64,000 nucleotides of DNA from NCBI RefSeq assembly GCF_041146395.1, contig NC_090989.1, positions 221,434,843 to 221,498,842 of the forward strand, written 5' to 3'. Origin of the DNA: Eulemur rufifrons. Taxonomy: Eukaryota; Chordata; Mammalia; Primates; Lemuridae. How positions within the stretch are numbered: the first letter of the stretch is position 1; the number at the start of each line of letters is the position of its first letter. The notes below the pieces were generated by a model. The model was not told the DNA's origin, searched no databases, and worked only from the letters and a program-made list of their open reading frames with translations. A program made the position numbers and the translations under genes. This document shows positions 51,435 through 64,000 of the stretch, one piece after another.

Positions 51435-54340
51435 GGTCATATTTCTTGAATGGATTTTAGGAAAGTCACTCTTCCTGAATTAGTTCTTCATGAATTTTCT
51501 GTCTCTGCTGAGGCCTACTGTCTTCCACCTAATCTTCAACATAGGCAACCGTGGAGTGCTAAAATATTAGCAGTGGGCTGATCTTAGAGAAGATGAAGTA
51601 GAGACCTACCTCCACATTAGTTATCTAATGTTGTAGAAAGGTCCATCTAACCAAAAACACTTTCTAAATCTTTGGGTCTGAGACCAGGATTAGAATTATT
51701 TCGTAAGGATCCTCTAGGATGAGGATGGGTATACATTTTAGAAACAATAAGGCCCCATGACACGTAAGAGGAAAAACATCCTAGCTTAATAACATGATAG
51801 AAGGGCTTTATCTGTCAGATTCTATGAGAGTCTTTCTGAAGTTTAAGAGAAAGAGATCAAGAAAGAGGAACATAGGGTACTTCTCGAGTCTGTTAGCCTC
51901 CCCTACTGCTCCCCTGTGGAAGGGAATCTCTAGACTCTAAGAATTCTGATGGTTGTCAGGTATTCAATAGGATGGGGTAAGGGCGCCAGAGTTATGTTAG
52001 CCTTATTCACAGATTTCATTAGCAGCAACAAAGTTTAGGAGAGAAATACCAGTTAGGGGCATGAGGGAGAGGGAAGCTTATCCTTAGAACCTGGAAGAGG
52101 AGCTGGTCATGGATTTAGAGGTTAAAAGTAGTTCTCTGTAGCTACTTGAGAGGCTGGAACATCCATCATATTCTAGAACATACTAAAAGTGAACCAAAGG
52201 TTAAATACTTAAAGTTTACATCAGGTAGAAACTCCACATTTTCACTTTTCTTCATAAATGCTATGTATTGGGGGATAGAGGGAGCAGCGGGGCTCCCTCC
52301 CTTCTGAAAGTGCTGCACAGTTGCTGGGCATCGTGGCCCTTCCTTTGTTCTGACCCCATTTGCTCCTAACCTCGTGGCAATGGTTTAGTTTGGCTTTATC
52401 TTTGTTTTATTAGGGAGGCCCCATTTACAAAAGGCAAAAGCATCTTCTCTTTAAAAACACATTTATATTAAAGAGCAGTGGAGTTTTACGTATGCATGTT
52501 TTTGTGGGTACCAGACCACATCCCATGCTCCGAGCCTTCATCTCCTCCTTGCACACGTGAGGTCAACAAGGCCTCTTCTGCCACACTGCCATGCCGCCTG
52601 GACTGCTGCTGGTGTTCTTTCAGGACACCATTAGCAAAAGAGAAGCATTATGTAAAACAACTTGCAAATACAAATATAGGAAGTGTGCTTATTATACTTC
52701 CTTGTTTGTTAACTCATGGAAGTTGCTTTCTATGTGGGGTAAATCGAGGGGTGCTGCAAAGCTGAGTCCAACCCATATGTTCTCCTTCATCAAGCGGCTA
52801 CAGGGCTGAACTCTCTACTTTTAGAATTACGTTTTTAGATGAAGAACTGGTGTCAAGAAATCTATGTTAAAAGAAATTTATAGAGTTGTTGCGTCTGGGA
52901 GGAGGAACAGGGTGGTGTAAGAACAAGTACGAGGCATGGATGCTACTCATCCTCCACTCCGGCACTGTGGCAGATGTTGCAAATCAACCACGGCACATTT
53001 TGGCACCGAGTCTCAGTAGGGCCTTAGAATCCTTGCGAGTGCACACACAGGAGGCATTGCCAATCAGTCAGGGTTGGTACTTGGGATGAAATCAGTTTGC
53101 TATCAGTGCACAGATTGAGTAGTTTCTAAAGCTGATGTAGCAGTGGGTGTCATCTAGTAGTAGTTCATTAGAACATGTACCTTTTGGTAAATGGAGAGAC
53201 TTGGGGAAAGAGGATGTCTCCCTGATGGCAGAAGAGTGGGGCGTTAAAGAAAAATCTCACACAACGAGAATGAGCGTAGGAACAGTGCCAGACTTCACAA
53301 TTTGCCTCTGAACTGCCTCCGACCAGGTACCTCATATTTCTCTACACTCTAATTCCAATAGGAAGAAGAGCTGAGGGGTGTACAAAAACATTAGTTGAAA
53401 ATTATAAGTATCTGTCCTATTAGTTTCTGCCATTCCACCACACTTTTAGGCTCTAGGGAGGTTCTCTGCTGGGTGGAATGCTGGCATGAAAAAATATCAC
53501 ATTGGAACTCTGTTCTAAAACTACTTATTGATTTTCTGAACTTCTCTGATCACCATTCTTTATACTCATTTCTAATATATTTTAAAGGACATCACTTCTT
53601 GTTTTTAGTCTCTTGGTCAGTTTCCAAATGGATGAGCTCATTTCATCCAAAGAAGCATTCTGTGAAGTAGTATCTGTTTTCAGTTTCCTCTCTCTCCTGT
53701 AAGATGTGACATACAAAGGTAGCAAAAATACACCTTGTTTATTTAAAAGGTCCTCTTTGTCACCTGCATACAGATATATTTCTAAGTGGTTTGGTAGGAC
53801 AACTCTTTAGAGAGCTTAACTTTGGAAAACTATACTCAGGAGAAATTCATAAATGCTTAGTGTCAAATAGGCATTGAAGACATATTCCAAAAAGAGGGTC
53901 CTGAAATTCAACCCACACAATGTTTCCTCCATGTTGGCCTTTTCTCTTTGGATTGACTTGATGATTGAGGACTGTGGTCTTGGGCAATTTTGGGACAGCT
54001 TTCTATTCTGTTTGTTTTGCAACTGTGGAACCCTTCTTTCAAGCTCTATATAGTGAAGTTCATTTATACAGTTCTTCTGAGTAATTTTTTCCTGTGCTAT
54101 TGTTCACATCTGTGGCCCTGCCTTAAAGAACACAGGCTTCAAATTAATTTTTCCTATGCATACTATTTCGTATGTGTTCTGCCTTTATTTTTGGTCATTG
54201 TGAGGTCACCAATTTTGTTTTCCTTTTGGTAGCCAATATTCTTAGACAATTTTCTGAGGCCTCAGAGAGACTCAAAGGCCACAGATGTTGTATAAACCAT
54301 TTACCCTGCGTGTCTTCCCACTTATATTTTCCTTTTGAAA
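51435..54340. other. Unique sequence, no supported exon
   Basis: Nearly 3 kb without a recognised repeat. 52470-52810 has two overlapping open frames and a somewhat higher GC content, but no domain is recognised. Confidence 0.4.
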
Positions 54341-54376
54341 GAAAAAAACAGAGGATAGCTCTCTGTGTATGCAATG

Positions 54377-54790
54377 TTTTTTTTTTTTTTTTTGTAATGC
54401 CCAGAAACTGTTTATTAAATCTATCTCACCTCTATTGTAGGAAAAAATGCTCCTTTTTGAATAGAATGTCCATTAAAGTGCTCCAGCTGCTCAGAGAAGT
54501 TAAGGGGCACTTTCTAAAGGTACTTATCACTCTGGATAGTATATATAAGCCACGAGTTTACTTATTTTTTAATCCCCTTACATGGAGACCTTTTCAAACA
54601 CATATTAAATTCCAGCAAAGGTCACCCTGTCCAAGACCATATGTCAAAAATTTCAGCAGTGGTTTCCCACACATCTTGGATGAAAGACAAAGACAATGTT
54701 GGTATCTGTGAAATTTAATATCTGGGTATTATATCCATGGGTGTGTTTGCCAAGTGAAAACCAGAAATTCACGTCACAGCTTTCACTCTT
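54377..54790 (-). pseudogene. Possible retrocopy 3' end, minus strand
   Basis: A 17-T run (54377-54393) is followed, 17 bases further, by TTTATT (54411-54416). On the minus strand this is AATAAA, 17 bases, then poly(A): the structure of a reverse-transcribed mRNA 3' end. The upstream sequence looks like a 3' UTR and I do not recognise the parent. No clean target duplication was found; 'tctctgtgta' at 54360-54369 and 54793-54802 is only suggestive and does not abut the poly-T. A plus-strand open frame crosses the region and is probably chance. Confidence 0.35.
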
Positions 54791-54799
54791 TTTCTCTGT

Positions 54800-55435
54800 G
54801 TAAATTTTGTGCCCCCTTCCCTGCAAATGTTTGAAATAAGCTGAATAAACAGAACACAGTGGGTAACCTGGGGAGTGTTCTAATCAGAAATATTTTCACT
54901 CATGGGGTAAGGCTTTACATAACCCACTAAGAACTGTGAACTGAACTGCCCATTGCAAGCAATAAAACATTAAAATGAGGACATATTTTAATCAGATTTC
55001 CAGATCCATATTTATTTTTTCCCTTTCAACTGCTCATGTAAAACTTCATCGTAAATTGTGTAAATGTATAACTCTACCTGTCTATTGGGCGATGCATTTA
55101 AATGTCAACTTCTATTTCCAGTTAATATTTTCCATTGTGTTTTTCTTCTTCTGTCTTCCGCATGTCAGAAGATAATATAAAAACATAAGTTCACTGAAGA
55201 GACAAATGCAAAACAAAATCTACTTTTACACTTCGTGCATTTCAATACTGTGTAGCTAACTCCCAACACAGCCCTGCACATGAGTCCAGTGTCTTCTAAA
55301 TAATAATTTGGTTCTACAGCATCAACAGAGTGAGATATGTGAAAAAGCTTTCTCTTTACTTAGCTTTCCAAAAAGATATTTTGCTATTAAATGTATTCTA
55401 TAAATGTTGTATAGTGTATATGTGTAGCATGTATG
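54800..55435. other. Unique AT-rich sequence
   Basis: No gene or repeat is recognised. Confidence 0.4.
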
Positions 55436-55439
55436 TACA

Positions 55440-56050
55440 GCATAAACTAATAATACATTGAACAACCGTGTATTTACCAACCAACTTACGAAATAAGATT
55501 GTCAGTGCCTTCTAGGCCTTTTGAGTGTCCCTCCCTCAATACCACTCCTATCTACCCAGAAATAACTACTATCCTGAAAGTTATTATCATCCCTTGCTTT
55601 TCTGTAAAGCTTTACTTTATCTGTTTATTTCCATAAGTAATTTTTGAATATGCAGGATTTGCTCTTTATGGAAATGAATTAGAGTCTGTTTGTTTTGCTC
55701 AACATTATCCTTACAAGGTTCATCCATGTTAATGTGGGTGACTATAGTTCATTTGTTTACACTACTGCATAGTATTCCCTTCTATATATATAAAAAAAAC
55801 ACCCCTTCACTATTTATTTAGCCATTCTTTTGTCAAGGCATATTTTGATTTGGTTCTGATATTTTCCTATTGCAGGTAACATTGCTAGAGTGATTCCTGG
55901 TCCATGTCTCCTGGTGGATATAAAATAAGAGTTTCTCCAAGGTATATATCTAGGAGTGGATTACTCAATCATAGAGTACAGCCATGTTCAACTTTCCTTG
56001 GTATTGCTACCATGAATTTGGTTTTTATTCAATTTTTAAAAATAGTTGTA
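55440..56050 (-). mobile_element. Old L1 (L1M/HAL1-like) fragment, minus strand
   Basis: 'acaaggttcatccatgttaa', 'actactgcatagtattccct', 'tttatttagccattcttttg' and 'tatatatctaggagtggatt' are the antisense of old L1 ORF2 3' sequence in order, with decay. Confidence 0.75.
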
Positions 56051-56401
56051 TGAAGGAAATCAAACTTTTAAATGGAATTTCAACCTGACGTTAATTTTCC
56101 CCACATATGGAAACAATGGCCCTGACTGATAGTTCTAAGTCAAAGATATGCATGAAGCTATTGTAGGTAGCTTTGTTGTTTTTTATCTTTCCTGCCTGCT
56201 CTGATCAGGTGCAATTAGACTAGCCAAGGTTCCTTCCATTCCTGAATGTAACATCACGGTTCCTTTGCTCACCCATCTCTAAGGTCTTTTTCATTAGTGG
56301 TAGTACGATGAATAATCTTCTTTCCTGTCTGTAAATGTGATGGTCATCTATTGTTTTATCTGACTATGACCTTGTCCTTCTTCTAGGAATAGTATTACCT
56401 C

Positions 56402-56785
56402 TTTTTTTTTTTTTTTTTTTAGTAAAAGTATTTTCTTTTTATTGTAGCAAAATACATATAACATACAATTTACTATCCTAGTTATTTTAAAGTGTTTTTG
56501 TGACTGACTTATTTCACTTAGCATAACATCCTCAAAGTTCATCCACCTTGTACTTAAGAATAGTTAAGAATTTCCTTCTTTTTATAGGCTGAATAATATT
56601 CCATTGTATGCATATGCCATATTTTATTTGTCCATTTATCTATCAATAGACACTTGAGTTTCTTCTACTTTTGTCTATCATAAATGTTGCCGCTATGAAC
56701 ATAGCTGTACAACTATCGCTTTGAGTCCCTGCTTTCAATTTTTTTGGGTATATATCCAGAAGTGGAATTGCTAGAGTCCTTTCTC
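56402..56785 (-). mobile_element. L1 3' end, minus strand
   Basis: A T run (56403-56421) then 'aaaatacatataacatacaa', 'tatttcacttagcataacat', 'aatattccattgtatgcata' and 'gtatatatccagaagtggaa', an antisense L1 tail and ORF2 end. It is 5' truncated near 56785. Confidence 0.85.
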
Positions 56786-57225
56786 TTCTTTGAGGAGTAC
56801 TGCTGCTGCCCCTATCCCAGCCATGTGGCTCTGGTAAGGGCTGCCAACCCAGTCACCGTGCCTTCTCTTGACACAGTTGACTGGCTGACAGGTGGACACC
56901 TGATCCAAGCTTGGCCAATAAGTGTTCTCACCTGGGAGTTTTCAGAGTGGAGCTGGAGAAGGCAATTCAGTCCTCTCTGTGGTGGATGCTTAGGAGCTAT
57001 TAGTGGCTAGGTATCCTGTCATTAGTGTCTAGGTGTCCTGTCATGTGGAAAAGACCCTCCTGTGAGAAGAGAAAATAAAGCCATCAGACAGAAGTGGAAA
57101 TGAGAAATGAGAGAGTTCTGATGGCACTTGCTTTCTTGTCCCTTTCATAGCCGTATGAGCCAATAAATTCCTCATTCCTTGACCAATTTGATCAGGGTTT
57201 CTATTCTTTGAAACCAATGTCCTTT
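56786..57225 (+). repeat. L1M 3' UTR or LTR-like repeat
   Basis: 'acctgatccaagcttggcca' with 'ataagtgttc', and 'tatgagccaataaattcctc' with 'attccttgaccaatttgatc', match an old L1M-type 3' region in sense. The family call is tentative. Confidence 0.5.
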
Positions 57226-57785
57226 CTAACAGAGTGTCACAGTTGTACCTTGTGCGTTAGGTGAGTTCTACCTTAAGTCAATAATAATTCCTACAATTCC
57301 GAGGACTGGTGTAATGGAATGAGAGAAATATACTGATCGTGACTGAGTAAATGTTGTCCTACATCCATTACTGAAATTGGTAGTAGGAAAGCATGAGAGA
57401 ATGAAACTTATGAGGGTTAAAACTGAGAAGATAAAGAGATAGTAATGAGTTCATAATATAAGAAGACAGGATATTGGTTCAACACAAATATTTGATGAGG
57501 AGGTTGATCTAGACTGTAAACCTAGGAAGTATGACTGATAGAGGTCTGGGATTGTGAGATGCAGGACAACAAACTTTTCTATGTTGGGGGTAGAATATTC
57601 TGGAAGAGCAGGTTTATCCTAAATCATAAGAGTGGTTATGAAAACTACTTAAAAATAGCGTTGGTCCTCCCCAAAGGTTAGAACAAAAGAAAAGATTCTA
57701 GCCTTGCTGGTATGGAAAACAGGCCTTTATAGATAGGCTTAACTCTTTCTTGGATGTGAAAAACAGAAACCTTCTCTAGCTGGGT
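57226..57785. other. Unique sequence
   Basis: Nothing recognised. Confidence 0.4.
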
Positions 57786-57840
57786 GAAATTAAAAAAAGA
57801 AGAAGAAGAAAGAAAGAAAATTAAAAAAGGAAAGGAAATT
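57786..57840. repeat. Purine-rich GAA/GAAA tract
   Basis: Almost only A and G on the plus strand, with AAGAAG and GAAAGAAA units. Confidence 0.9.
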
Positions 57841-58280
57841 TACTGAAAGAATACACAAGTGTCTCCAGGAACCCATCCAAGGGCAAGGGCAAGACACACA
57901 GTCTGGACTCGCAAAGGATTTGTGCCTCCAATGGGAAAGCCCAGGGAGCGGAAGCATTTATTTTCTTGCTTTTTGTCTCTCTGGGAGCTCTCTTTCCTTT
58001 TCCTTTGTGTTTCTACTTTGTTCTCTTCTGTTTCTCTTGATAGGCTGGTTTCTTCCTCTCACTCATCATCATTCATGTCTGGAATGGGGCCACGTCAGCC
58101 CTGACTTCCCATGTCCTGACAAGCCCTGCACTCAAATTTCAGGTGAGAATCTGATCAGCCTAGGTTGTGTCTCATGTGCACCCTGGTCCAATCAGCAATG
58201 CAGAGAAGAGCTTGCTGCCTGTTCCGAATGGAACAGGCTCCATTCTTTAACAATGAAGGGGGCAAAGAGAGGAAATGATT
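57841..58280. repeat. Possible old repeat with CCAAT-like module
   Basis: 'aatctgatcagcctaggttg' followed by 'ccctggtccaatcagcaatg' resembles the repeated module of old L1M 3' UTRs. The rest is CT-rich. The open frame at 57920-58282 lies here and is not considered real. Confidence 0.35.
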
Positions 58281-60185
58281 GAGTTGTCTTGCATATATAT
58301 TAATCTGTACCAAGTTGGACACTATGTATATGCTCCAGACCTAGTTAATACAGTATGTGGACTGAACTATCAAATTCCTCAGAGTTCTGCCCTCCACTTT
58401 TCTCTGATATCCATGTTTTAGTTGTAGTTTTTAATGCCTGCGAAGCCCTCACCATGTTTTTGTTTTTGTTTTTGTCTTTGTCTATTTGGAGGGTTTTTTT
58501 TTTTTTTCCTGTCTGGAAGATACATATGTCTAAATATATCTAACTCCCTTGTCAGTGGTAAGGGAACATGGTCTGGAGCCAGAAGACCACGGAAGAAAAT
58601 TAGCCACTGTGGAGCTGAGTGACTTGAGCCATAATTTCCTCATCATTAAAATGGGGCTAATAAACATGCCCCACTTATCTTACAAGGTGTTTGCAAAAGT
58701 CGAATGAGCTATCAAGAGTAAAACTGATTTGTAACCTGCAAAGCAGTTTCAAATAAAAGTAATTAGACCTGTGGTTCTCAACCCTAATGTAGATGACCCA
58801 GCGTGTCATCATAATTAGCAAGGGCTGAATAATTTGTTCCCAGTAATTTAGTACTAGTCACGAAGATCCAATATTTATGAAGTACTTTTTAAAATTGAGT
58901 ATATTCAAAGTTATGTCTATAATATAAATGTCATTCATTTGCATCTCAACATTTTCCTTCATAGGAATGGAATGGGTGGAGTTTGGGATAGTATGGTTAG
59001 AATTGCCTAAAATTTTGAACTCACCTCTGGGAGTATGTCACACATGTGTGCTTCATCTACCACATGTATCATGGCAGAGCATGCTTGAAAACTGACAATC
59101 ACCAGACCATAAGCTATGTAAGGCAGGATCTGTGTTTTCCTCATTCTTCACTGTGTGCCCAGCAACTAGCACCATTCCTGCCAACACAAGTTTCTCGGTA
59201 AATACTGAGATGACCCAGAAGCTGACATTCTAAGGGATCACACATAGTTTTGCTTATGTCATAGATACTATTATAGAATTTCCTTCTTGCACCAAGTGGG
59301 AAGGAATATGTCTACTGGCCATCTCTGTTTAAGAGAAAAATAGGATGCTTGTGGTATTTATGGTCAATTTTAGGTGTTAGCCACAGTTGCTAAGTTGTTC
59401 CTTTGAGGCTCTAAGGAGAGTTGTGAACAGAGAGGCCTTTATTTACTGTAAAGCATCTAATTATGAGGTGCTTCCTGATCTGTGCATCCTATGCCATGAG
59501 GGATGTGTGGATGCATTAAAGAAAATACTAGATTGAAAAAATGTAAAACCTTAGTGTAGAAATTGGTTCTGGGAAACAAAAGGATGTTCCTTTGTTTTAA
59601 AGGAAAATAAAGCTGAATAAAATCTTTAAACTATCCTGGTAAACCTTCTCAATGGGGAAGAGATTTGAATTTCTCTAAGAATGAGTTATAGAAGATGCTG
59701 ATCAACTAAGGTATCAGAAAATGAGATAAAGGGCCACAATCAGCTACTTTTATTTTCAAATATTATTTAATTTTTGAAAAGTTGGTAAAGAGTAGTAAAG
59801 CGATTTCCTATGGTGTTGGCAGAGTGGTGTTGGGGAAGAGAACAATTGCTCCTTTGAGGGAGCTTGTTGGGTGCTTGCCTCCTACAGTTAGATTTTTCTT
59901 ATTTAAGAGAGCCATCTGCTTCATTAAACTCTCCAAGATCAGGCATTATCTACAGGGAGTTCCACAGCATCTTAAAACAGAGAACTGCAGCAAAGTTTTA
60001 AGTTAATGCCAGCAAACCAGATGTTAACCAGATTGTTAAATTCTTTTTTCCTTCCAAAACCAAAGATTTCAAGTGAGGCTGAGTTAATGCAAATGTTGGA
60101 CAATGCTTAGGGCTAGAATTTGGAGCCAACATTGATCTCCTTTGGCCTCTGTTCACGGAGCTCCTCTAAAGTCAGTCAAGGGGAA
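58281..60185. other. Unique sequence with an L2-like scrap
   Basis: No gene. An L2-like 3' scrap lies near 59105-59215 (aagctatgtaaggcaggatc). A T run is at 58493-58507. Confidence 0.4.
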
Positions 60186-60218
60186 CTCTGTTTATGGTTT
60201 AAAAAAACATAAACAGAG
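60186..60218. repeat. Perfect 11-bp stem hairpin
   Basis: CTCTGTTTATG (60186-60196) and its exact reverse complement CATAAACAGAG (60208-60218) enclose an 11-base A-rich loop. No gene ends here, so a terminator role is not implied. Confidence 0.9.
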
Positions 60219-61795
60219 GGATTATGGGTGGGGAGAAATTCTGGCTTCCCACATTCCCTAGTGCACATTCCTTACTGAAAAAATTACACATGCTGAATGC
60301 TGGGGAATTTAACAGATATTCCCAGTGCTGTATTCTTAATCCAGCATACATTTCTTCACATTTTGGATGGGTTTTCATTTCTGATTGCACCCTGCAGACT
60401 GCCTACTGATCTCAAAAAGATTGAGTGGAGGAAAAAATATGCAATGGAAACTGAAAATGAAAACCGCTTCTTTCCACATCCCCCAAGAGCTGACATTTGA
60501 ATATCTGAATTATTGGGACTGGGGATCTCGGTAGAGATTTAGAGGCACAGAGGTAGGTATATCATGTCTGGAAACAAGTGCTGAGGGAGGCGGTGTGCTC
60601 AAATGCTCTGGGGGTAGCAAGGCCTCCATTTCTTTTTTGACAAGTGCTAATATATTTCCTGGGATTAGGGGGATTGGACATTCTGCCTGCTCCTGCCATA
60701 CAAGATAACATTTACTTGTTTTTAGGGACCCAAAACTCTTTCACATTTTCTACTTTCAACCTCTTTGCAAATTAAATCAAATCAAAGCTACTAAGCAGCT
60801 AAACAACAAAACCCAAACATGAAAACCAATCCTTTCTTGTCCCTAATTGGGTCTACTATTTTAAAAGTGGAGTGAATAAATTTTAGGTGAAACCAGCTAT
60901 CATTAGCTGTTATCATCTCATTTAATGAAACTAAAGTAAGAAAAACACAATTCTGTTTACAGGTTTTATTTTTCTAGCATGCATGACTTCTTCTTCTTTT
61001 TTTTTTTTTTTTAAATATTGTGACACAAATTCCTAGCTATTAATGATTATGAAAACCTGCATTTTAACGGCACTAAGAGAATCAGAATAGACTAGTTTCT
61101 TGACATGCCAGATGTAAAGGTGTTCCATGAGTATATCTAAACAGCTGATTCTGCTTTCTGTCCTGTGCAAGGGTTCCATTGCCAGAACAAATAAGAAACA
61201 TGATTTCTCCTCTGGGATGAAGGCATGATTTTGCTGTCATGATTTGTTATCATATATGGAAAATGTCCTTTAAACATATATGCACGTGTGTTTTCTATTG
61301 TGCGAAGGTATGCTATTTCAGTTCAGTTGCTCATTTCCATCACTGGAATTGCAAATATTTAGATTCAAATGGTTTTACCATAGTGGGTCCCAATAACAAA
61401 AGGAGAAACTCGTTTAACATGTCCTATAAGATGTGTAGGATCAGGGATATTCCGTTTCTCAGTGTCCTTTACTCTTCATCTATACCATAGTTTCATCTTT
61501 GCTCAGCTTCCTTGAAGACCTTGAAAGAGAATTTCATAAAACAGACTCCTCTATTGCTAAAGAAAGAAAGGCCTAGATTTCTTACTGGTCTACCTTTATG
61601 GATAGAATTTTTTCTTCACAGAAATTTCCGGCTCTTATGTACCAATTCAGAAGATGTAAACTGCTATGTCAATATCACTTCTCAACTCCCTACGATTCTC
61701 CATAGACGTTTTTGTGATAATCTATGGTATTTCCCATCTCTCTATCTTTAGCAGATGTTATCCAAACAAATCAACGTAGCCTTCTGAAGCATTAG
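60219..61795. other. Unique sequence
   Basis: No repeat apart from a T run at about 60995-61011. Short open frames have no recognised domain. Confidence 0.4.
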
Positions 61796-62110
61796 TTAGC
61801 ATCTGCTGCAGCAGAAATGTCCTCTGCCATTGCAATAGCTTAAGACTTGCTGGCGTATTAATTCTTCACTCACATGGGCCAGCAGAAAGCTCCTCCGGAA
61901 GGCTGCGCTGCTCTCTCTCCAACTGTATTTCCTCATATCAAAGTGGCACTGTTTTATCCTGCCACTCCCTAGAAGCCCTCGGGCTACTGCTCATCCAAGA
62001 CAGAGCACTGACAGGCTGAACAGCTTTCTTATCAAATGAGCCATGGGATTTAAAACTGCCAATTCAATGCCAATTAACATAAAGTTTCTCTTGAAAAAGG
62101 AGAACCTCTC
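61796..62110. promoter_or_regulatory. Candidate conserved noncoding element
   Basis: A compact repeat-free block with a 14-bp palindrome, TCTGCTGCAGCAGA (61802-61815), a CTTATC GATA-type word near 62027, and CAATTAA homeodomain-type cores around 62064-62080. Its composition differs from the AT-rich flanks. Conservation is a guess until aligned. Confidence 0.25.
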
Positions 62111-62425
62111 TCAAAGGACATTTTTTTAAACCCCAAGCAGTCATATCTTTAAAAAAAAAAAAAAAACGTTAGTCATCACAAACTCTTTTTAAGAACTCTC
62201 ATCACTCCTAGGATCTGCAGATAATATGCCCCAGAATTTCTTTACAAATCTAAGAGTAGTCTGTCTTTCAGTTTTGGAAACACGAGAGAGATTCCTTGGC
62301 TATTTGCCTGTGTTCCGCAGCTCCTACAATACCAAACTGAGTTTGCACCAATTTTATATCAAAGCTGAGATAAGGAAAGAAAGCCCTGCAGAGATCTTAG
62401 CAGCAAGTACAACCAAGTACCACTT
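62111..62425. other. Unique sequence with an A run
   Basis: A 17-A run ends near 62166. Nothing else is recognised. Confidence 0.4.
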
Positions 62426-62429
62426 TTGA

Positions 62430-62545
62430 TGGTTCTGGGGCTAGAAGTAAATTGTAACCCCTTTTTGGCAGGAACCATGCCTCTTGCTTTCTTTGTGTCT
62501 CCTGAGCATGCAGTAGGTGCTTGATAAATACTCTGAATAATTATA
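62430..62545 (+). repeat. L2-like 3' end
   Basis: 'ggcaggaaccatgcctcttg' and 'gcatgcagtaggtgcttgat' followed by AAATA match the common L2 3' terminus. Confidence 0.65.
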
Positions 62546-62704
62546 TCTTACTTTTTTTCCAGTTCAATAAGAAAGATCATTAAACATATTTAAGCAAAAT
62601 GTAGCAAGAAGGAAAAAATTCACTCGAGGTCTCACAACCCAAATCACAGCACAGAAAGGATTTAGTAAATATGTAGTTGGAAGCAGTTTGAAATAAGGCC
62701 TCTA

Positions 62705-63049
<345 letters not shown>

Positions 63050-63064
63050 GAAATAAGGCCTCTA

Positions 63065-63295
63065 TTGACTGTGCTGGTGCCCAACTGTCAGGTCATTAGT
63101 CCAGCCTACTCTTTCTCACTCTCTATAGCCTTAAAAATAGTTCTGAAATACCCTTCTGTCTGAAAATTTCCCATCTGCCCCACCCACGATCACAGCTGGC
63201 AGAATGAAGACATCGCATTCCTTCTATTATGTCTCTCTTGTAGGTATTAAGTAAATTCAGGAATCTGCATACAGAAAACACTATCTTATTCCTCT
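63065..63295. other. Unique sequence
   Basis: Nothing recognised. Confidence 0.4.
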
Positions 63296-63530
63296 TATCC
63301 ATCCATCCAGCTACCCATCCATTCACTTAATTCAACAAATAAGTGCTCAGCGCTCACTGTGAACCAGGCCACTATGTTGTATTCTGAGAAAACAATGGTG
63401 AACAAAACAGACCTGGTCCCTTTTGTCCTAGAACTCACAGTCTAGTGGGAGAGAAAGGCAGTGAAGTAAGTAAACAAGGAAGTGAGTAAATGTAGAATTC
63501 TGAGAAAATCAGAAAGCCAGGAGGGATAGG
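63296..63530. repeat. L2-type fragment
   Basis: 'ttcaacaaataagtgctcag', 'acaatggtgaacaaaacaga', 'cctggtccc' and 'gaactcacagtctagtggga' are the common L2-like 3' region in order. Confidence 0.65.
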
Positions 63531-64000
63531 AGAAGAAGACCGGATATAGTTCCACTTGATTTCTTATTTAGCCAAATGCTTTTTTCACTTGGCTTCTTTA
63601 AGTATCAGCTCAACTATTCAGTGGACACACCAAGAAAGCACACAGGAAACAAGGGTGGTTTGAGGAAAAGTCCCTGCTACGGGAGGCCTGCCTTCTACTT
63701 GGACTAGCAAGGTGTGCAAACCGAACAAACAAGACAAGTTGTGTTCATCCAATTGTTAGATTGTATGCAGTAGAAAAAATCACAGAGAAGACTATGGGTG
63801 CCTGTTGTAGAGACAAAAGGTAATGCAGATATATAAAAGGGAGCTTAGTGCAGGTGCTGAGTATACCCTGCCTGCACTTCTGGACAGTAAGAATGCTAGA
63901 GTGTCCTGGATCCTCTTCTGGGATGCTTCGCAGTGTTAGTCTTTAGTGATTTCTTCAAATTTTGTTGCAAGAGGAGATTGTTGATGGGGAGCTGATAACT
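63531..64000. other. Unique sequence to the window end
   Basis: No gene or repeat is recognised. Confidence 0.4.

Noticed and set aside
54172..54711. Longest open frame in the window (179 codons, plus strand)
   Set aside because: It translates a poly-T run as poly-F, has no recognised domain, no splice or promoter context, and overlaps the possible antisense retrocopy.
57920..58282. 120-codon open frame
   Set aside because: CT-rich low-complexity translation (serine, leucine, phenylalanine runs) and part of a likely old repeat.

Overview
This window is nuclear DNA from a primate, most likely a Malagasy lemur (strepsirrhine). It carries many Alu SINEs. Five of them (9157-9494, 12634-12995, 35365-35707, 46851-47227 and 62705-63049) hold an extra spacer between the arms, of the type TTTTAGTTGTCCATATAAT, which I associate with lemur Alu subfamilies and do not know from human Alu. 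Other mammalian repeats (MIR, L2, MLT1-type LTRs, L1, Tigger/MER2 and hAT/MER5-like transposons) fill much of the rest. Base composition is AT-rich.

I found no convincing protein-coding gene. The open frames are short, lie in repeats or low-complexity sequence, or match nothing I recognise. The window therefore reads as a gene-poor intergenic stretch or the inside of a very large intron.

Layout: 1-10 kb holds old L1/LTR-like remnants, a 31-bp near-perfect palindrome, hAT and Tigger/MER2 transposons, two Alus, an antisense L1 and MLT1 LTRs. 10-25 kb is a mosaic of five further Alus, a nested LTR pair with a 5-bp target duplication, L2, MIR and an old L1-like segment. About 25.2-35 kb is almost repeat-free. 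It contains the best regulatory candidate: a CRE, a forkhead-type site, a TATA box, a first splice donor and a possible second exon (25688-26527). 35-48 kb has a candidate TTAA-flanked piggyBac-like element, lemur-type Alus, an 82-bp mariner-like palindromic element with TA duplications, MIRs and an Alu nested in an L1. 48-52 kb contains the clearest structural find. It is a 5'-truncated L1 3' end with an internal 95-bp tandem duplication, followed by about 0.9 kb of non-L1 DNA and a second poly(A), all bracketed by a 15-bp target-site duplication: an L1 3' transduction. 52-64 kb is largely unique. It also has a possible retrocopy 3' end, antisense L1s, a hairpin, a conserved-looking noncoding block near 61.8-62.1 kb, and a full-length lemur Alu with a 15-bp target duplication.

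Repeat family names come from recalled consensus sequences, not a database search. Boundaries are approximate unless a target-site duplication is given.
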